Shown: positions 1 to 14,100 of the stretch, in pieces
How positions within the stretch are numbered: position 1 is the first letter of the stretch
How the letters are laid out: the number at the start of each line of letters is the position of its first letter
From: Labia minor
Lineage: Eukaryota > Arthropoda > Insecta > Dermaptera > Spongiphoridae
DNA: 64,000 nt
Assembly (NCBI GenBank): GCA_963082975.1
Contig: OY720350.1
Span: forward strand, 62,001 to 126,000
Direction: 5' to 3'
Made by a program: the position numbers and the translations under genes
Notes under the pieces: generated by a model
What the model saw: only the letters and a program-made list of their open reading frames with translations
Told to the model about the DNA's origin: nothing
Databases searched by the model: none

Positions 1-740
1 TTTACATATCTCCACGAATCATGCATTTTCTTAACAGAAAAAAGTATTTTTAGCATCATGTCTGTCCGTCCGTCTGTCCGTCTGTCTGTGTGTACGTATA
101 GATGTGTACAGCTTGAACGGCTCAACGGATTTTGATGAAATTTGGTATATTTACTTAATGCATCAATAGGATGAATTGATCAACTTTTGCTGCAAATCCG
201 GAAACCGGAAGTGGTAGTATTAGCGATCGACGATAGGAAGGTAAGGGTTATTTTCGCACCAAATTTCACATCAGGAGATTTTTTACATATCACCACAAAT
301 CATGCACTTTGTATTGGTTTTATTCTCAAGAAAAATCATTTTCATTAGTTTTTTTCTTAATTTAAAATTATATGACGTCATCCAGCCATTCATGACGTCA
401 CAGCCTAGTCTGTACAACTTGAACGGCTCAACGGATTTTGATGAAATTTGGTATATTTACTTAATGCATCAGTATTTTATACTTGAGAAAAATCATCTTT
501 ATTAGTTTTATCTTAATTAAAATTATATGACGACATCCAGTCATTCATGACGTCACAGCCTGGTCTTACATATATATTATAAATAAAATAAAATTAAAAA
601 TATGTATGTTATATCCATATCTGTTTTTTATTACATTATATATTAAAATTATTTGAAATTGTTTCTGTAGCTGGAAATTAATTTATTTCAAACCGTCGGT
701 CGGTTCGGACCTGGCCACAGATCAACTTATTTATTATAAT
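1..740 (+). repeat. Repeat family A, copy 1 (TGACGTCA-bearing dispersed repeat)
   Basis: Starts inside a copy and runs through motifs shared with copies at about 6037-6610, 31950-32570, 33045-33585 and 55295-55915: GAATCATGCATTTTCTTAAC, then TGTCTGTCCGTCC, CGGCTCAACGGATTTTGATG, GTGGTAGTATTAGCGATCG, and at the right CAAACCGTCGGTCGGTTCGG. The block 120-470 is partly a tandem re-use of the same module. It is noncoding and lies upstream of the first visible VMAT exon, so probably in an intron. Three TGACGTCA octamers fall in it (373, 393, 548). Confidence 0.8.
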
Positions 741-1299
741 ATTATTTCATAGATTTTATAGAGATGGTAAAAAATAGAAAAATTAAAAAAAAATATATAC
801 AAGGTTCGTTGATGAAATAAAATTGTAAATTATTTACCTATTCACTCTCTAACTTTTTCTTTGTTTTTCTATAGAAAATTTTCAAAGATTTTTCTCTCCT
901 ATAGAAAGACAAAAGAGTTTAATTTCATACTTCATTAACCACAAAAAGACAAGTATAAGCAGCAGCTTCATTTAACATTAAGAGTGCATTACATTCATTT
1001 ACTCCTTTCATATCTGTTGTATATGATTTACCATCAATTCCAAACTCACTCGTTAATAAATGAATAAATCGAATAAATAACAAACAGCATTCCTAATTTT
1101 GTTAAATTCTTGTTATATTTGTTTAGAATGAATCTTAAAACTTTAAGAAAAAAAAAATCATATTTTGAATTATATTTTTCTTAAATTACAATTGTATATT
1201 TGTAATTTAAAAATTCAATTCTACTAATTTTGTTCCGAAAATAAAATTATGAACATATATAATTGAATAACATGTAAAGTAATATTTATCTATTTTTAG
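741..1299. other. AT-rich intron sequence before the first visible VMAT exon
   Basis: Very AT-rich sequence without a coding frame, ending in the acceptor TATTTTTAG at 1291-1299. No exon matching VMAT membrane segment 1 was seen, so that exon should be left of the window. Confidence 0.6.
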
Positions 1300-2322
1300 T
1301 TCCCATCATTCCCGAATTCTTATATGACATTCGCCATCCCAATGAATCTAAATCGCTGGTAGCAGCAACAACAACATCTACGCCAACAACGATACCACCA
1401 TGCTACAAAGAGACACCTGCACAAAATTTTGATTCAGTAGCAGTGGCCTCCTCTACAACTACGCCATTCGATATTTATGGTAACAAAAAAAAATGACAAC
1501 AAATAATATTAATTAATTTTTAACAAAAGATAAACTATTTTTTTATTTGGAATTTAATTTTATAGAAAATCTATCAACTACAAGTACAGTTGATCCTGTA
1601 AAAGATCAAAAGAAGCAACGTGATGAAGATTTAATTGAAGAAACTGTTGATGTTGGAATCATGTTTGCCTCCAAAGCATTTGTACAATTATTAACAAATC
1701 CTATTGTAGGCCCTTTGACACATAAGTACCTATCTATCTATATACCTATCTATCAAAAAATATGGATAATTGTCATTTTATTTATTTGCCTATTTATTTT
1801 AAGGATTGGCTATAGCATACCAATGTTTACTGGATTCATTATCATGTTTTTATCAACTTTAAGTAAGTGAGAAAAATAAATAAATAAATTTTAAGATTAT
1901 TATTGTATTATTTTAATTAATGTTTAATAATTTACTTAAGTTAAAATTATATAATTGATTAAAAAAAATAATAGGATTAATTTTATTATTTTAATAATTT
2001 TTATCCTATTAAATATCTTCTACATTAGATTTAGAGTTAATATAACAAGAATATAATAACCATCAACATTCCCCGTTTTTTTCTTTATATAATTCTCTCA
2101 CACACACACATCTATTCGGAATATATACAAATTGTCTCCTTTCATCATTTATTTTCTTCTATTATTATTGTCCACAAAAATGACAAACATTCATTATTAA
2201 ATTATATATTAATAATTTATATATTTAATTATTTTTTAAATAAATAAACGTGAAGGAAAAGAAAGGGAGAAAAAATTATTTTAAAAGAGATAAGATATTA
2301 ATTAACGTCACTGTGTAAATTT

Positions 2323-2366
<44 letters not shown>

Positions 2367-5300
2367 AAGTCACTGAGGCAATTTCTAATTCGATTAAGAA
2401 GAGTGTTTAGACACAGGCGCCTGCTTTTCTCCCTGTTAATATTAAAACTACTAATACTATTATTGTTCTAGTATTACTATTACAAATATTACTAATACTC
2501 ATCCACTCACTCAGACCCAAATTGACTAGCAAAGATAATTGCATATTAACACACTCTGTCTTTCTCTCTCTCTCTCTCTATTTGAAATTTTCACCCAAAA
2601 GTGTGTGTGTGTGTGTGTGTGTGAGGGAGGAAGGGAGAGAGAGAGAGAAGAGAGAGAGAAATGGAGTAACGAAAATTGAAATATGGAAGGGAAATTCAAT
2701 TGACGAGGATTCATTAAAAGCGAAAATATTTAATTAAAAAATGATGATGATGACTTCAAAATAAAAATTAAAAAAAAATAATAACGAAATTCATAATTAA
2801 ATTATAATGAGAGAGAGAGAGAATATCTTCTCTTATGTATATTATTTCCAAAAAATTCAAAATAGAATTATTTCAATTTCTTCTCTCTCTTTCACTCTCT
2901 TTATCTCTTATTAATTCAAATCTTACTAAGATTGATAATAAATATTATATTAATTAATATTAAATTCCATTTTAAATTTAATTACTTACCTCTTTTTTCA
3001 ATTTTGTTAATTAAAATTTATACATCCTAAATTAAAAGCAAAAAAAAAATATTGACATAATAATTAAATATTTTATTGTTCTTGTTTTTATTTCATCCCT
3101 AAATAGTTTTTGCATTTGGTCGAAGTTATTCCGTATTATTTTTGGCACGATCTCTTCAAGGGATTGGCTCATCTTGTTCAAGTGTCTCTGGTATGTAAAA
3201 AAAACATTGAATTTTTATAATTTAATCAATATTTCTTGGTTTATTATTATTATTATTATTATTATTATCGAATTGGGTCGCGCTTTCCCAGCATAAATGC
3301 TGGAAATATTCACCTCTTCCTTAGAAGATGGCGGGATTAGACTCGCTCTAATCACCTGGTCCATTTGATAGTGATGATTTGGTTACTTTCTTATAACAAC
3401 TTTCTTATATTGGGACATATTTGAAGTACGATTTCTTTTCAACTTGTTTTTAAGATGTTTACTGAGATTGAAAGTTAGTTTAGTATATTTTGTAGGGATT
3501 TTAAGATAACTCCTCCCTCCTCGGAGATTACAACTGGGTAGGTTGACTCTTATCAAGCTTCCAAATATTTTTTATTTATATAACCTGTTCCTCATATTTT
3601 TGAGGTTTTTCATTTTCTGACATTTTGTTCTTATGCGTCAGGGGAATTATAATATCAGTTATCTTATATCATTAATGGGATATTGGAGTCGGTTTGTTCA
3701 TGAGGAAGATATGAAGGCGATTATAATCCAATGTCTGCCAAGATATGCTGTTTCGGCCACTGCAGAGCAGCCTGCCGTGAGATGTTCTATAGATTCACCC
3801 ACATTTCCGACATCTATCCTCCACATTAATTTTTAAGACATGCCTCTCATAATCTTGGATAGCCATCATAAACCCTTCCGTTTCGCGATATAATAGTCAA
3901 GCATTGATCCACTGTAGAGAGGTCGTCCTGTCAATATTAGATTCGTCGATTAGATTTTCATTCATAAATACGGGTGGACCTCCAACATCCCTTCTTTAAT
4001 CTATTGGGCTCAAAAACTCTGAATAAATTCCAAGACATTTATATTTTTCTTTGATGCCTAGCTCGTTAATCCACAAAATTGTTTCCTCTGAGTATTCAGC
4101 TTTCTCATCTTTTTATTAATGATTGCATTCAAAAGGGTTTATTGATATCTTTACTAAATTTTTTAATAATTGTTAGAAGTGATTGGAGAGAACGTGAGTT
4201 GCCGGCATATAGTTCATAAATAGGCGTTAAATGCTTTCATTGTTTCTATTTTTGACATTGCACCCATTCTTTTGAAAATTCATTAAACTTATTATTTGGT
4301 TCATTGTTAGGTAAAACCATTTAGATATAGAAAATAGAGAGTTACCCTGGAACATTTCTCTTTTTTATATCATTCGGTCCAATATTCAAATTATTTATTG
4401 ATATATATTAGTTTTCGATGTGGTCCTTATTTTTCCTTATAGTTTATGATTAATGGCGATATTTTATAAATTTTAAGGGCCTTGATAATCTACTCGTGTA
4501 GAAGAGAATCAAATGCCTTCCTGTAATCAAAATAGCAAGTATGAAGGTTTCGTCTTTTTGATCTTATTTATAAATTAAATATGTGGTACCCCTCCTTAAA
4601 TGTTTTGGAATTGTATCCTGACCACTCATTGTTAGATAAAGAAATAATGGGAATAACTCCTCATGTGCTGCTTTAAACTGTTTCAACCAGAAATTTCGAA
4701 GATAGTCTAGTACAGAGCATTTCCGATTTACACTTTTCATCTAAGCCAAATAATTGGAGTTAAAAAAAATTGTTCAACATAGGCTTGAGATCATAAAGAT
4801 GGTCGTTTACAGTTTTAATCCGTTCAGTTTCTTTTTCATATTTTACTTGAATTAACTCTTGTTTAATTCCTGTTCTGACCTTGCTTGAGGTTCTTGTGTT
4901 TCGAAATTCCACAAGAATTTTTTTCTATTATTATCAAACTTCTAATTTAGTTGCTTGATTCTGCTTATTATTATTATTATTATTATTTTTATTTTTATTA
5001 ATATTGTTGTTTATTATTTAAGGAATGGGAATGTTGGCCGAACGTTATCCTGATGATAAAGAGCGTGGCAATGCAATGGGCATTGCATTAGGTGGTCTAG
5101 CACTTGGAGTGCTCATTGGGCCACCATTTGGTGGTATCATGTACCAATGGTTGGGTAAAAGTGCACCGTTCCTTGTCTTATCAGCCCTCGCCCTTGGCGA
5201 TGGATGTAAGTTAATTACAAACTTTATGCCAATTACTATTGTTATGCAAGAACAAAACAATAAAAAAAGTAAATCATGTAAATGGGTGTGTATTAGGTTG

Positions 5301-8300
5301 TTTAATTCATTTTATTTTAATTCTAGTGTTACAATTATTAATGCTACAACCTGCAATTGTTAAACAAGACTCAGATCCACCTTCATTAAAAGCACTTGTA
5401 ATGGATCCATATATTATAATTGCTGCAGGTAAACAACAATAATAATATTTATTTACTTATGTTTTTTTATTTTTTATCATATTAATAAAATATAAATTAA
5501 ATACTTAAATTGACTTTGATTGTTTTATAAAAAAGGTGCTATTACATTCGCAAATATGGGAATTGCAATGCTTGAACCTTCCCTGCCTTTATGGATGATG
5601 GTGAAAATGCAGGCAACCAAATGGCAACAGGGCGTTACCTTTCTTCCAGCATCAATTTCTTATCTTATTGGAACAAATTTATTTGGACCACTAGGCCATC
5701 GAATGGGGCGGTAAATTTTATTTTCTATCTTCCATTTTCTTTTTTTCTTTTTCTTTTATCTTTTAATAATTTTTCTTTATATAGTTGGCTGGCCTCATTA
5801 CTTGGTCTTGTAATCATTGGAGTCTGTTTAATGTGTGTAAGTAAATAATTCATCCTTTTTTAATATTTTATTTCTTTAAAAGATTAAATAAAAAAATAAA
5901 TAAAGTAGTAAGTAGTGCAGTTAATATATTTGAAAGCGACCAAGAGTCACAAAAAAATGGAGACATAGGAAATATTGGGAATACACGTTTAATCGTAGTA
6001 TATCTGAATTGAATAATAGATTCACAGGTAAAAAAAAGTTGACCTGTGGCCAGGCTCAGAACCGACCGACGGTTTGAAATAAATTAATTTTCAGCTACCT
6101 TTAGCTACATTGAATTTGTATCTCTAATGAAATAATCAGAGAGATAGATATTTAATGCATTACCGAGCATGCGACGGGGACGCAGCAGCTTAAATTGCTC
6201 ATTTCATAATTTTTTGTTATGTGATGTTCGATGATTACATAACTGCAAAAATAAACTTCCATCCAAATACAGGATACAAGGGGCAGAGCCCCCGTCTAGG
6301 TGTGAAGAACGACCATATTGATGACGTCATTTAATTTTCCTATATTAAATAAAATATGTAAAAAATCTCCTCATGTAAATTTGGTGTGAAAATCACCCTT
6401 CCCTTCCTATCGTCGATCGGTAATACTACCACTTCCGATTTCTGGATATACACCAAAAGTTGATTAATTCATCATATTGATGCATAAAGTAAATATACCA
6501 ATTTTATCAAAATCCATTGAGCCGTTCAAGCTTTACACATCTATACGGACGGACAGACAGACATCATGCTAAAAATACTTTTTTCTGTTACTTCTCTTAC
6601 TATCGTCGGTCGATAAAAAAGTTCTCCCGCACTTGCAAATAAAGGGGGATGGAAATGGGAAATGTTAATAAAATTAAATAAAATATTATAATAAATTAAT
6701 TTAATATGAATAAATCTTGACTGAGTGTGTCACAAGTCACAAGCGATATTTTATAAAAAGTTTTAACAATAAATGTTTAAAATCATAAAGTAAATGTGCA
6801 AACACAGAATATAATAGAATTTTATTTTAAATAACAGAAAATTACTTTTATTGGGGTTGATGGAGATTTCGAAAAATTATATGCGGGTCATTGATAAAAA
6901 AGTTTGGCGACCCTCGGTTTAAAGTAATAAAGCATTGGGGTTTGATTTTATACAATAAAAAGTAAAATAATTTAATACAAATAAACCAAATAAAAATTTC
7001 TGATAGCAAAATACAATAAAAACCCCTGAAAAATTTAATTATTGAAAATGTGTAATAAAAAAAATCGGATTTGTTAAATAAATGGAAATAATATAACCGG
7101 CTTATAATAATTGTTTTATATATTTTAATTTTTATCCCCTTTGATAATAATTTTGACGCGATAAGTCCCTTTTACTGTATTATAAAAGGCGTTTCACGAT
7201 TACAACCACGCTTTAAATTCTTCTCGAATATTATTATCCTTCGTGATTACAGTACCTAAGTATTTAAATTTTTCTACATTTTCGAATTCTTCTTTTTGTA
7301 TGTTAAGACTTTGTGTGTTAATACTATTCCTCTCTGTTACTAAATATTTTGTCTTATCACTATTAATTTTGAGCCCCATCTCTTTTCCTGCTTCGATTAA
7401 TTTTTCTATGCTATCTAATTGCAATTGCTGAATCTCGTATATTTAAGTCGTCTATGTTACCTAATACTTGAATTTTTTTGGTTAATTGCCTTCCGCTTGA
7501 TTTTTCCCTAATTTGTCTAATCACATACTTAAGTACTAAATTCAATAAAATTGGAGAAATTGTTTTATCCCATTCCAAATTTCGAAAGTTTCTGACAGTT
7601 GATTCTCGCATCATACTCTTCCCTTACTAGTTGCAAGACAAATTGGAATGATAATGTATTTCCCATAACCACCACTATAACCAAGAAAGGGAACCAAGAC
7701 ACCATTTCATGCCCTCTGCTGAATTATAAAAATGATAAGTGTGGGAGTTTTATTCCAAAATGCAAACCCCTAAAAGTTCTCTTTACATACATAATTCATT
7801 ACTACCAACCTTTATAATAATAAATATACATAAAAGTTATCAGGGCATGATGGGCGGCGGCCACTGGCGCCATTGGGGTTTAGGAGGCTCCAACCTAATC
7901 ATTTTTTTTTTATTATTATAATTATTATAACCAATTTTCAAAAAAATAATCATCATAGAATTCCAAACATCAATTATCAATAAAATTTAATAAGAACATT
8001 TTTTTATAATATATTTTCTTTTTTTTATATTAATAAAACTATTATTATTTTAAGTGGTCTTTTTAAAAATTAAAAAAACACAATTACTTAAATATCAAAA
8101 GAAATTTCAATAAAATGTCATAAGAATATAAAAAAAATTGTTTTTCTCAAGAAAAACAATTTTTCAATAATATAATAAATTCGCCTATTTCCTATCGTTT
8201 TACAAGAAAACAATGAGAATTTGGGAATATTTTATATATTTGTATTTATTTTAAAGTATTCAGCATAACAGGCCACTTAAATAGATATCAAAGGTAAGTT

Positions 8301-11113
8301 ATTTAAAATTAATTTTCTTGTTTTTCTATTGAATTAAAGGAGTAAAAGTTATTTATGTTTTATTTAAATTACACGAAATTTATTTTTATTTTTTTTTAAA
8401 ACAAAATGATTACACGAGCATACGAATATATATTTTGTATCACGATAAGTTGAATTTAAATAGTGAAATTTCAAATTTGGAAAAAATATTTTTAAAAATA
8501 CCATCATCTTATCTTATTATGCTAGCTAAAATTGTTTGTATCTATCTATGTATATATAGCCATGGGTTCTCAAAAACCGCTCTAACGATTTTTTTCAAAT
8601 TCACATTAGATATAGTATTTATAAAGAAAAATTAAGTTTTATTGATCATATCTCTGGAAAAGTACATCTTCATTATTTATTTCTTAATTTAAAATTATAT
8701 ATGGATGACGTCACATGACATCCATTTTTATTTTTTAACTGAAATTGTATTAATATTTTTTTTTTATTTAAAATATTTTAAAATTTATTATTTTATTTCG
8801 AAATAAAATTAAAAATATTTATTTGTAATAAAATATATATATATATTTATTAATCTCTCTCAAAAAAAAAAAATAAAAACAACAAAACATATACGGCTTG
8901 CTAAGACAGTAAATAATATTATTTTTATTATCTAAATATATTAGTCCAGCGGCTAGAGAGACTGTTTTGACTGAGTGCGAGTGGAGTTCTAAGGGTCGAA
9001 GCTTGACTCGAGCATCGATATTTAAAAATAAAAATAATAAATTTCTTAATTTTTTTTTTTTATCTATTTTCGCGTTTATTTTTTAATAAATTACTATTTT
9101 ATATTTATTTATTCATTGTTCTTTTATTTTATTTTATTAATTAAGTTTTAGATAGTTATATAATTTTTAATATTTTTTCAATGAAATATTATTTAATATT
9201 TATTAATATTATTTTATTTATTATTATTGAGTACTCCAAGTTCCATTCATTTTAATCAGATTGATGCAATGATGCAACATTTAATAATTGTAATATTGTA
9301 ATAAATTTCTATCTTGAAAATTGTTACATATTATTCAGGATATTTTAAAAACAATTTCTTTTTTTAATTAATATTCATTTTTTCTATTTCTAAGTCAGAT
9401 ATATTTCCAAATATTAAATAATTTTTGAAGTGAAAACTTCTTTAGCGGCGTTGAGTACTTTTGCGGGATGGGGAAAAAGTATAGAACTCGCGTGAGCGTG
9501 ACAAACACCATGAAGCTAGCGCACATTACGTCTGCTGTCTGCTTTCAAATTTCTTATAAAAGAGCGCGAAATTTGAATTGTCATTACAACTGTTTTATAA
9601 ATTATCTCTAACATATAAATATATATTATTATGTAAAGTTCATTTCATATATACATATATAATAAAAAGTAAAATGTTTTTAAATATTGCAATAAAATCT
9701 TAGTATATTGTAATATAAATTATAGATGTAAAATTTTGTACGGAAAAGAAATAAAAGAATATTATATTTTAATATATAAATTTATTATGTAAAGTTCATT
9801 TCATATATACAGATATAATCAAAATACGAAATGAACTTCACATAATAAATATATATTTATATGTTAGAGATAACAATTTATAAAACAGTTCGTATTGCAA
9901 TATTTTAAACAAAGTTGTATATATATATATAGTACCGGGACCCCAAGCCTCGGCTCGGTACTTAAGTTAAAAAAAATAATTCATTATTATTGGGTTTGGC
10001 TGGTAATATTAATACTTGAGACACCGAGCTGATATACAATTCTTTAATTATTTATTACAATTATTAAATGTTGCATCATTGAATCAATCTGATTAAAATG
10101 AATGGAACTTGGGGTCCTCAATAATACATAAATATGTATACCGGGACCCCGAGCCTCGGCTCGGTACTTAAGTTAAAAAAAATGATTCATTATTATTGGA
10201 TTTGGCTGGTAATATTAATACCTGGGACACCGAGCTCGCTCTACCCTTTAAAAAATATTGATATACAATTCTTTAATTATTTATTACAATTATTAAATGT
10301 ATTAAATAATATTTTATTGAAAAAATATTAAAAATTATAAAACTATATAAAACTTAATTAATAAAAGAACAATGAATAAATAAATCACGAAAATAGATAA
10401 AAAAAAATGCACGCGGCGAGTTTCGATCCTTCGAACTCGGGGAGTAAAAACAATTGTTCTTACCACTGGTCTATGATATTTTGATATTACATAACATAAC
10501 ATATTTTTACCATCTTTCAAAGACATTTATTTGTTTTGTTGTTTTTTTTTGAGAGAGATTAATAAATATATATATATATTTTATTAAAAATAAATATTTT
10601 TAATTTTATTTCGAAATTAAATAATGAATTTTAAAATATTTTAAATATAAAAAAATGTTAATACAATATATTTTAAAAAAAAGCGGGAGTCAACCAACCG
10701 TATTTTATTTTGTTGTTATTTTTTTTTTTTTGAGAGAGATTAATAAATATATATATATATTTTATTAAAAATAAATATTTTTAATTTTATTTCGAAATTA
10801 AATAATAAATTTTAAAATATTTTAAATATAAAAAAAATATTAATACAATATCCTTTAAAAAAAGGCGGGAGTAAAATTCCAAATGACGTCACACCCATAT
10901 ATAATTTTTAATTAAGAAATTAATAATGAAGCTGTAAGTTTCAAGAGATGTGATCAATAAAACTCAATTTTTCTTTATAAATACTATATCTAGTGTGAAT
11001 TTGAAAAAAATCGTTAGAGCGGTTTTTGAGAACCAATGGTTATATATATATAGAAATATAGAAATATATATATATAGATAGATATATACAATTTTAGCTA
11101 GCATAATAAGATA

Positions 11114-11154
<41 letters not shown>

Positions 11155-14100
11155 TTACAAATTTGTTTAAAATATATGTTTAAAATAATATATAAGTTAT
11201 ATATATATACATGCATATGAAATTCATCTTTCTCGTGAAATAGCGCGAATTTCGTCTGTTTTAAAATTTCTTACGCAGAAGTTTTCACTTCTGTCGGTCA
11301 GTCCCACGACTGCCAATTTTGCTTTTTTAATTCCGAAAAGCTGCAAAGCACGTTTTTTTGTCTTTAGTTGGTTTTATAACCACTTGGGGCGCTAAACAGT
11401 TTTTCAAAAAAAAACTATAGAAAAAATATATATGAACCTATATATTATATATTTATGTATTATTGAGGAGCACAAGTTCATTCATTTTAATCAGATTGAT
11501 GCAAATGTGTAACATTTAATAATTGTAATAAATAATTAAAGAATTGTATATCAATATTTTTTAAAGGGTAGAGCGAGAGCTCGGTGTCCCAGGTATTAAT
11601 ATTACCAGCCAAATTCAATAATAATGAATCATTTTTTTTAACTTAAGTACCGAGCCGAGACTCGGGGTCCCGGTATTAATATTAAGTAGAAAATGGATAC
11701 CTACATTAACCTTGAAAGATTATCAAATTAAATATTTTTTTTATATTCCAAGAATAAAACATGTGTGACAAGCACAATGAAATCCAAATTCAATAGTTTT
11801 ATGATAGAATTTTATTTTATATTTAATAATATATAATTAATAATTTTTGTTTTATATTCAGGAAATCATTTTTGTTATACGGATTAACAATAAAATAAAG
11901 AAATAAATGTTAAAAATATTTTTATAATAGACAAATAAATAATTAAAATGTATTACAACATTATAAAATTTAATAATTATTTTTGTTTAAAAATTGTATT
12001 AATATATTAATTAAAAAAAATATTAAAAAAAAAAGATTACACTCGTTGAGATTTGATACAGCAACGTCAAAAATATAAGTCTTGCACGCTACCACAGAGC
12101 TACGCTACGATTTTCTCGCGAATACTTGAATAGTGCGTGTTATCCTTTTACCCAGAAAGACTTTACGTGATACCCTATCGATACAATGAGTTTCATCAAA
12201 ATCGATTGGTTACACGTCGTGACCTCCGCTTGTAAGATAAGATGAGAAGAGGAAATGTAAAACTAATAATTAATTCATGAAAAAAGATAATGGAATAATT
12301 TTAATTTTTATTTATTGTCTTGTCTAGATTCCGTTAGCAAATGAAATCCAGCATTTGATTGTGCCAAATGCAGGTCTTGGATTTGCAATTGGAATGGTGG
12401 ATAGTTCTATGATGCCTGAATTGGGATATTTAGTTGATATTCGACATTCGGCTGTTTATGGATCTGTTTATGCAATTGGCGACGTTGCCTTTTGTCTTGG
12501 ATTTGCAATTGGTAATTATATTCAGATATTTATATTATTATTTTTCTGTTTCAAAGTTATTCAATTTAAAAAAATAATCAATTTTAATATTTATGTTGTT
12601 TTTTCTTTATTTTTTTTTAAAAAAAAGGTCCAGCTATGAGTGGTACACTTGTAAAAACAATTGGCTTCAAATGGATGCTCTTTGGTATAGCAATACTTAA
12701 TTTTATCTATGCACCATTAATGTATTTTTTACGTAGTCCACCAACAAAAGAAGAAAAGAAGGTATGTAAATAAGGAAAATAACTATTTTATTTCTTTTTT
12801 TTTTTAATTTTTAAATTGATAAATTCACATTACATACCTACTTACGTATATATTATTAATCAAAATAAAATCTTTGAAAAACTATATAAAAATTAATATA
12901 TTTCTGGTCCTATTATATTAATTTTTTCATTTTATTAAATAAAAATTTAAATATATACATATTAGGGGGAAAGAAAGAAGACAATGTGTTACTCCTCTTC
13001 ATTCTATTCAGTTGCCTTGTCATGTCTATACTAGGCTGGATTATTTTGAAAACAATATTTTAAACAATTTAATTATTTTTTTTTGTTTTTTGTTTTTTAA
13101 CACTCCGATAAAAGATAATGAATTCTTCAATTAAAACTTGGAAAAATTTTTTAAGCTCTGCAAACAGTCGGTAGGAAGAGAAAGTTAGAAATACATATTA
13201 CTACTAGATTAAATTTTATTGGCGAAATAATTTTAAACTGAGCTGTATAAAGAACTAATTATATGTGGTACAATGTAGTAGTAGTTCTGATAAATAAAAA
13301 TGGCGATACCACAAATTTTGGAAAATACACATCTGGCAATCTATCGCGCATGCACAAACTTTTCACTAAGATCATTAAAAACACATGTTTTAAACTAGAT
13401 CAATACTAACCAAGAGGATAAGCAGAATTACGAAAACTAAAAAATTGAATTGAAAAAATTATTGAAATTAAAATAAACCTTTGGTATCGGTATTCGTTGA
13501 TTATGAAAAACCTTCGATATTAATATAGTGTAAGGTAGAGAAAAGATCCACAATTTTTGTTTGGGGGATTGTTTTTTGACCTTCCTATGAAAGATACAAA
13601 ATAGGTTGAAACATCATTTGAAAGTCTGATATGTTAACCCCCTTACACAATTTTATAAGTTTCCAAATCAGTAACACAAGAATAGTAAAGGCATTTAAAC
13701 CAAATCTTGCAACTGCGGATCTTTGCCCCAGACGTTAGAATATTTTGTCTCTAAGGCTACATATGTACATATATCCTTAAACGGCCGCTTTTCATTGTGT
13801 AACTTATGTCTTAGAGACTCCACTAACAAGGTCGAGAAAGAAATCATTTTCATATTTCACAACAATATTCATCGATCAGCCTATTAGAAGAAACCATCCT
13901 TCCGTAATTTTCGAAGTGTTCTTTCAAAATCAAACCAAACAAAAATACCAAACAGATGAAACATTTGTCCTTGTGTTAGAGTCAGATTACTAAATGATTA
14001 CAATTTTTAATAGATTTGTTGTGAAATGATTAATAAAACTAGATATCTAGATATCTATATTTTTAATAAAGGGTTGGCAGCAATTTCACTGAGAAGCTGT

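Noticed and set aside
12025..12125. Functional tRNA gene
   Set aside because: A- and B-box like motifs are present but the acceptor and anticodon stems do not pair convincingly.
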